Positions 59,006-64,000 of a stretch of DNA of 64,000 nucleotides are shown in pieces. The translations under genes were made by a program, and so were the position numbers. Position 1 is the stretch's first letter. Each line of letters opens with the position of its first letter. The notes under the pieces were generated by a model. That model made no database searches. It saw only the letters and a program-made list of their open reading frames with translations, and was not told the origin of the DNA. Source of the DNA: Nepenthes gracilis (taxonomy: Eukaryota; Streptophyta; Magnoliopsida; Caryophyllales; Nepenthaceae); NCBI GenBank assembly GCA_033239525.1, contig BSYO01000036.1, forward strand, positions 4,920,126 to 4,984,125. Reading direction: 5' to 3'.

Positions 59006-59693
59006 TGACTGGCTGGAGAGCTGAAATGCTCCTCAATCCGATTGGAATGCCAGAATGCTCCTCAGTTCGACTGGAGCATCAAAGAGCTCCTCAAACTGGA
59101 AAACTACTACATGTTGGTCGAATGAGAGACAGAGTGCCAGAGAGCTTTTGCATTCTATTGGGCTCTAAGATGCTCTATTTAGTTGAAGAGTGATGGACAG
59201 AAGTGAAGCTTAAGTTTTGAGGATGCCTTTGCTGCCTGGCCCCTTTGGCCCGACTCCTTGGAACCAGATCAATCACTTCTCCGAGAGTGGGCCCTATTAC
59301 TTGGATTCTCTCGAATACCGAGGTTATTAGGCTGTTGAGATAGGTACTAGGCGCCACCTGGGTCCCGAGGTCGTTAGATCAATTGATTCTCTGAGGATGC
59401 TTACTTTCTCGGATCACTTGAAAGCCCAAAGCGAAGGCCCCCAGTGTTACATCTTCTAATGGGTGTAGATGGTCAAGAAGAGGGTGCTCTACTGGGCGCC
59501 AGGTACTCGTACATTTAGCGTCCATCATCTATTGGCATTGCTACCCGATGAGGGGTCGTTACCATGGGAGGTGATATCTTCAGCTGACGTGCTGGTTGGA
59601 GTATAGGTATTGACCGTGTTTATTTTGTGTAAGAGATTGAGTGTTGAGGGGTGATGCTAGACATTTTGTTGTGTTTTTCACAGACGGTACCAA

Positions 59694-61045
59694 TGTTGCA
59701 TCTCGGGTCCTCGGTTGTTGTGCGGATAAAAGAGCTTTCCAATCTTCCGTTGACGGTTGATTTGGATCATGTTCCAGTCTCCGTCACTGATAACCTGAAA
59801 TCTGCACAACACAAACCACGAATAAGAGGTCAGAGGACAACGGGGGGATATCCCCCATTGACACTCCAACACATAAATTAGAAATCTTTCATAATAAACG
59901 AGGAATATACGTTTAAAGGTAAATGTGGCAGGAATGCAAAGATGCAGCGATGAGAAGAGTGTGAGAGGGATGTATTGGGAGGCGTGAGTTCCATGAATGC
60001 ACCCGGCAGAGGGACGCCCATGAATGCGCTTGATAGAGGGGCGGCTTAGAAGTGTGCCCACGGAGGGCGGCTTAGAGGTGCCCCTACAGAGAGCGGCTTA
60101 GAAGTACGCCCAGCAGAGGGCGGTTTAGAAGTGCGCCTGCAGAGGGCGGCTTAGAGGAGCATGACTAAGCTGCCTCGGTGGGTTAACATCCTAGTTACCT
60201 GAGCGGAGGGTTGACTCTTCGACAGCAAGCTCCTGACACCGAGGTGGAGGGCTCGTGGCTCCAAAATAGAGTGCTTTCGGGACGGAGGAGTCCTGGGATG
60301 GAAGGCTCTTGGCTTCGATACGAAGAGCTCGTGGCTCCAGGACGGAGAGCTCATATTTTCGGGACGGAGGTCTCGTGGCCCTAAGATGGAGAGCTCCTTG
60401 ACGGAGGGCTCCAAGCACGGGGACAGAGGGCTCCTGTCTCTAGGACTAAGGGCTCCTCGGGCGGAGGGCTCCTGTCATCGGGATGGAGATTTGAGTGCCT
60501 CCGAAAGGGAAGAGGGCTGAGATTCCCCGGACGGCGAAGAGTTGAGGACCTTTGAACCGAAGGAGGGCTGAGAGCCTCCTGGCGGCGGAGGGCTGAGGGC
60601 CTCCAGACTGGAGCAGGGCTGAGAGCCTCCGGGCAGTGGAAGGCTGCTAGCCTTCGGACGGGCGAAGGGCTTGATATTCTTTTGGCAGCAGAGGGTTGAT
60701 AGCCTCCAAACGAGAGGAAGACTAAAAGTCTCAAAGACTGGAGGTAGCCGAGGGGCCCCAGACGAGTGGAGAGCTAAGGGGTCTCCTTGATGAGAGAAGG
60801 GCCAAGAGTCTACTCTCATTAGAGATTGGATAGCAACGGTTATACTCTTCTCCGAGCTTATGGAGCTTCTTCAAGTTTCTCCAATTTCTCTTTCAATACT
60901 TGAGGGTGTTTACTTTTATAGTGAGATTTATAGATGTACTGTTTCTTCAAAAGTAATGTGGGACTTTTACTTTGAAAAAATTATGTTGAGTTGTGGGCTT
61001 GCTGCGAGGTTTGGCCCATTGACCTCATGATTGCTGGACCCATCA
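59694..61045 (-). repeat. 5' LTR of Tat-E
   Basis: 1,352 bp, TGTTGCATC...CCCATCA in plus order, with the same internal repeats as its partner but different unit sequences and counts in places. The minus-strand primer site abuts it at 59675-59693. Confidence 0.85.
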
Positions 61046-61222
61046 AAATTATTTAAATATATTTTATTTTTTATGAGATTAAATATTTTAAAAAATTTTA
61101 ATATTTGAAAAAAATTTCATAATTAAGATAATTATTTTTTATTTTGAAATTATCATCGGTGAATATTCAGGTGCACTATGACTGCTCAAAAGGGGGGCAC
61201 CCAGTTAGTTTTACTAAATACA

Positions 61223-61255
61223 GGTCAAATGATTTGTTGAAATTTCAAAGGTCAA
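61223..61255 (-). promoter_or_regulatory. Two candidate W-boxes upstream of PGIP copy 2
   Basis: Minus-strand TTGACC occurs at 61223-61228 and 61250-61255. The second is conserved before copy 1; the first is not, because copy 1 reads TCGGCAAAT there. Confidence 0.35.
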
Positions 61256-61523
61256 ACTACGACTACTCAATATGCAAGTCAATTTTGATTAGCCAAATTT
61301 TTTAAAAAAATCAAATTTCTTTTACAATTAACAAATAAAAAAATATCTCAAAAATATTTATCTTAACATATTTAATTATACAGTTACTCATTATTTATCT
61401 CTCAATTACTTTATCTTGTTTAATGTTTTATTCAGTAAGTTATAAAAACAGACATTATAAAAATAAAAATATCATATTATATTTTTAAAATATTTGTTTC
61501 GTTGAAATTCTTCAAACCCTCTT

Positions 61524-61531
61524 CATAAATA
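61524..61531 (+). promoter_or_regulatory. TATA-like box of PGIP copy 2
   Basis: CATAAATA lies 56 bp before the ATG, at the position equivalent to TATAAATA of copy 1. One base of the core differs, which could weaken it. Confidence 0.5.
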
Positions 61532-61579
61532 AATTTAGCTCTCGCATCGTATCATGCATCCAACGCAGCGCCTCTTGCT

Positions 61580-62590
61580 ATGGAGACACCGACGATCTCC
61601 CTCCTCTGCTTCTCTCTCCTCCTCTTTGCCACCACTCTGCCGCCGCCGGCCGTCTCCGTCTGCAACTCCCATGACAAAGCAGTCCTCCTCAAAATCAAAG
61701 AGGATTTCGGCAATCCGTACGTCCTGGCCTCCTGGAAATCGAGCACCGACTGCTGCAAAGAATGGTACGCCGTTAAGTGCAACACTACCACCCACCGCAT
61801 CACCGTGATCTCCCTCCAATACGACGACAACCTCTCCGGCCACATATCCGCCGCGGTGGGCGACCTCCCTTACCTCGAGTTCATGTTATTCCACAAGCTC
61901 CCAAAACTCACTGGGACAATTCCACAAACAGTTGCTAAGCTTAAATATCTCCAGTATCTCTGGATCAGCTGGACCAACATCACCGGTCCTGTGCCTGCCA
62001 TTATAGGCAAAATCAAGAGCTTACAATACATCAATCTCCAATTCAACAACCTAACAGGTTCAATTCCACCGTCGCTGTCCTCGCTCCCGAATCTTGGTTA
62101 TCTCGATCTTTCTCGCAACAAGCTTACCGGATCGATTCCTCCGAGCTTCGGGTCCTTCCAGAACCAGAATTTTTACCTCAAACTGTCTCACAATCAATTA
62201 TCCGGGCAGATCCCGAGCTCCTTAGGGGATGGTGTGTTTAATACGGTGGATTTATCGCGAAACATGCTTACCGGCGATGTGTCGTTCCTATTCGGGAAGA
62301 ACAAATCGGTGTTGTTCGATATAGACCTGTCGAGGAATATGCTGTCGTTTGATTTCTCGAATGTGGAGTTCAATCCTACGAATTTGCAGGACATTGATCT
62401 GAATCACAATCGGATTTATGGGAAGTTGCCGGAGGGGTTGACGGAGCTGCCGAATCTGCTGCTTTTGAATGTGAGCTACAACCGGCTGTGTGGCCAGATT
62501 CCCGTCGGTGGCAGCCTGCAGAGCTTCGATCAGTACAACTATCTTCATAATAAGTGCTTGTGCGGTAATCCTTTGCCGGCTTGCAAGTAA
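61580..62590 (+). CDS. PGIP: Polygalacturonase-inhibiting protein, copy 2
   Basis: This is an intact, intronless gene of 336 residues with the same layout as copy 1. It has a signal peptide to about residue 27, N-terminal cap cysteines at 28, 58, 59 and 67, about ten leucine-rich repeats, and a C-terminal CLCGNPLPACK cap. It differs from copy 1 at 56 residues by direct comparison (83% identity, no gaps). The differences cluster in the strand positions that form the inner face, for example KSVLFDIDL against KSVLSYVDL and LQDIDL against LQYIDL. Expected role: secreted inhibitor of polygalacturonases, perhaps with a different target range. An out-of-frame ATG at 61554 lies near the expected transcript start and is probably not included. 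Confidence 0.92.
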   Translation: METPTISLLCFSLLLFATTLPPPAVSVCNSHDKAVLLKIKEDFGNPYVLASWKSSTDCCKEWYAVKCNTTTHRITVISLQYDDNLSGHISAAVGDLPYLEFMLFHKLPKLTGTIPQTVAKLKYLQYLWISWTNITGPVPAIIGKIKSLQYINLQFNNLTGSIPPSLSSLPNLGYLDLSRNKLTGSIPPSFGSFQNQNFYLKLSHNQLSGQIPSSLGDGVFNTVDLSRNMLTGDVSFLFGKNKSVLFDIDLSRNMLSFDFSNVEFNPTNLQDIDLNHNRIYGKLPEGLTELPNLLLLNVSYNRLCGQIPVGGSLQSFDQYNYLHNKCLCGNPLPACK

Positions 62591-62636
62591 TTGAATATCC
62601 CCTGCGAATTGATTACGGTGGCTCGCCGGAAAGTTC

Positions 62637-62642
62637 AATAAA
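62637..62642 (+). terminator. Polyadenylation signal of PGIP copy 2
   Basis: AATAAA 47 bp after the stop codon, at the same spacing as in copy 1. Confidence 0.5.
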
Positions 62643-63153
62643 ATGTACCGTTAGAGCACCATTGATTCGTCACAGTGTTAGGGGTACTAACGTGAGTGTG
62701 AAAGCAGCGTAGGAAGCAGGGGAGATGCCATTTGTGTTGAACTGTGGATCCTCCTAATAATATTAGCAGTTACCATTTGCGAGTAAAATATTAATTATAT
62801 GCCCTTATTTTATATTTTTCTAAATAATATTAATTTTTTATTTTGAAGTACTTAAACAATATATACTTATATTATTAAAAAATTAATCAAACATACCATC
62901 ATTACCGCATTTTTTTAAAAATTGCATAAACAATATAAAATAATAACCATTGGATTATTAATCATAATTTTTTTCTATATTCTTTGCAAAAACAATATTT
63001 ATTTCAATATTGAAGAATATCCACCCATATTTTATAAATTTTGGCTAAATTTTATTATTTATTAAATAATTTTAGATATACGACAACAAAAATTAAAATC
63101 ATGACAATAGATTTAGCCACAATAATTTAAGTCATTTTTACTAACAGTCCACA
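62643..63153. other. Downstream flank of PGIP copy 2
   Basis: No gene. It aligns with the flank of copy 1 (5818-6045 joined to 17004-17290). The join falls near 62870, so this is an unoccupied site for the Tat-A insertion. Homology stops near 63145, where Tat-F begins. Confidence 0.6.
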
Positions 63154-64000
63154 TGCTGCCACTATACGACAATTGATATCACTGGCTACCGCCAGCGCTT
63201 TTGCACTGGCGAATCCCCACAAATCACGTGTTAGAGTTCTTGGCTCTCAAAAGCCTCCCTAAATGAGCCTACAAACACCTTCTCCATCCGCTGAGAAGGG
63301 GACTGGAATCTCACTTCCACAAAAAACAGCCTAAGCGGTGACTTGAGATCGTGAGCATGATCTAAGCACCCAGCGCTCAAAGTAACGAGAAGAAAGGACC
63401 AACTCCTTTTCCTTAAACCATCGCCACAATACGGCAACCATAGTGAGCCACTCCTAATAGTAAAGAAAAGGGAGTACAAACCTCATTTGAATGTTCCACG
63501 CATTCATCGCATTCCAGTATTCATACATTTTCATCACGTTTACTTCCACGTATGTATCTTTCTATTCACAGGGAAAGATTTTTGACTTGAGTGTCGGACT
63601 ATTTATGGTAGGACAACCTCCCGCTGTCCTCTAACCTCTTGTTTGTAGTTTGTGGTTTGTAAGATCCAAGTTGAGAGATGCGGAGGTTGGACCCGTTTGC
63701 GATCTGACCCAACCAAGGAATCCGAAGGCTCCTTAATTCGCAGGAGAATTCGAAATAAGGAACGCATTATTGGCGCTGTCTGTGAGAACAAAGAAAAAGT
63801 CTAACCACCCGACTCAACATTCACTCCCCCACTCAGAAGATGGTTAACACTAGAGCGTAGGCTAGCGAGAGACACTACTGCCCGCGACACCGACCCCTCT
63901 GTAGATAATCGTGCCAGCGAGTAGCCTGAGCCCAATGTGTGCAAGTTAGCTGCTGACATGAACGATATGAAGAAGATGTTTCAGGCACTATGCGCTCAAG
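63154..64000 (+). mobile_element. Tat-F: 5' end of another Tat-like element
   Basis: A plus-strand LTR of the Tat-A/Tat-E type (shared GACTTGAGTGTCGGA and ACCTCTTGTTTGTAG motifs) ends near 63769. The primer site TTGGCGCTGTCTGTG follows, then a gag start ATGGTTAACACTAGAGCG at 63840. A TAG follows six codons later, and gag-like sequence resumes in another frame up to the window end (ADMNDMKKMF). The LTR start near 63154 is uncertain and may be truncated, since the usual TGATGGGT opening is not seen. Confidence 0.6.

Larger units (their letters stand above)
54664..61045 (-). mobile_element. Tat-E: Tat-like element without gag-pol
   Basis: This 6,382-bp element has 1.35-kb LTRs, exact AAATT duplications at 54659-54663 and 61046-61050, a minus-strand primer site (TTGGTACCGTCTGTGAAAAA) next to the right LTR, and a polypurine tract by the left LTR. 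The 3.7-kb interior has no gag, protease, RT or integrase; it is built largely from tandem repeats. LTR motifs and the 39-bp array tie it to the Tat-A family. It would have depended on proteins of a related element. It ends 534 bp before the PGIP copy 2 start codon. Confidence 0.85.

Noticed and set aside
58572..59036. 154-codon minus-strand frame
   Set aside because: It is entirely a read-out of the 35-bp minisatellite.
61554..61808. 84-codon frame overlapping PGIP copy 2
   Set aside because: It is an out-of-frame shadow of the GC-rich PGIP coding sequence. Its Arg/Ser/Pro composition is what a shifted frame would give, and the ATG is at or before the likely transcript start.
35688..63786. 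Primer sites considered as tRNA genes
   Set aside because: Only short complements to tRNA 3' ends are present; no cloverleaf or A/B boxes were recognised in the window.

Overview
The window is nuclear DNA from a flowering plant. It holds two intact intronless genes of the polygalacturonase-inhibiting protein (PGIP) family, each with a plant-type TATA box and an AATAAA signal. Nearly everything else is plant LTR-retrotransposon DNA: Ty1/copia Sirevirus, Ty3/gypsy Tat lineage and Ty3/gypsy chromovirus of Tekay/Del type. I cannot name the species. No bacterial genes, tRNA, rRNA or CRISPR array was seen.

Layout. 1-1895: 3' end of a Sirevirus-like copia element with gag debris, repeated polypurine tracts and the 3' LTR. 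2467-3266: solo LTR with an ACTAT target duplication. 4755-5765: PGIP copy 1. 6046-16998: Tat-A, a complete but dead Tat element on the minus strand with an ATTTA duplication, inserted just downstream of copy 1. 17004-20805: AT-rich, no gene. 20811-33236: Tat-B (plus, GATGC duplication), with gag-pol relics and several antisense reading frames. 33662-54232: Tat-C (plus), which carries a truncated Tat LTR insertion at 34240-35464 and a nested Tekay-type element at 41153-49546 (minus). 54664-61045: Tat-E, a Tat-like element without gag-pol but with several minisatellites, flanked by AAATT. 61580-62590: PGIP copy 2. 63154-64000: 5' end of another Tat-like element, Tat-F.

The host sequence is a tandem segmental duplication that retroelements later broke apart. 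Copy 1 and copy 2 match from about 550 bp upstream to about 500 bp downstream of the gene once Tat-A, Tat-E and Tat-F are removed, so each copy supplies the empty site for insertions in the other. A further fragment of the PGIP upstream region lies at 33242-33661 with no gene attached, which points to a lost or rearranged third copy.

The PGIP proteins are expected to be secreted to the cell wall, where this family binds fungal and insect polygalacturonases. The two paralogues differ at 56 of 336 residues, and about half of the changes lie in the strand positions that form the ligand-binding face. All gag-pol sets are broken by stops, frameshifts and lost catalytic residues. The most unusual material is in the Tat elements: an antisense gene that seems to keep an intron at the same place in three elements, a second antisense coiled-coil gene in Tat-B, TATA boxes in front of both, and a Tat-B 5' LTR that is a patchwork of LTR and host-flank sequence.
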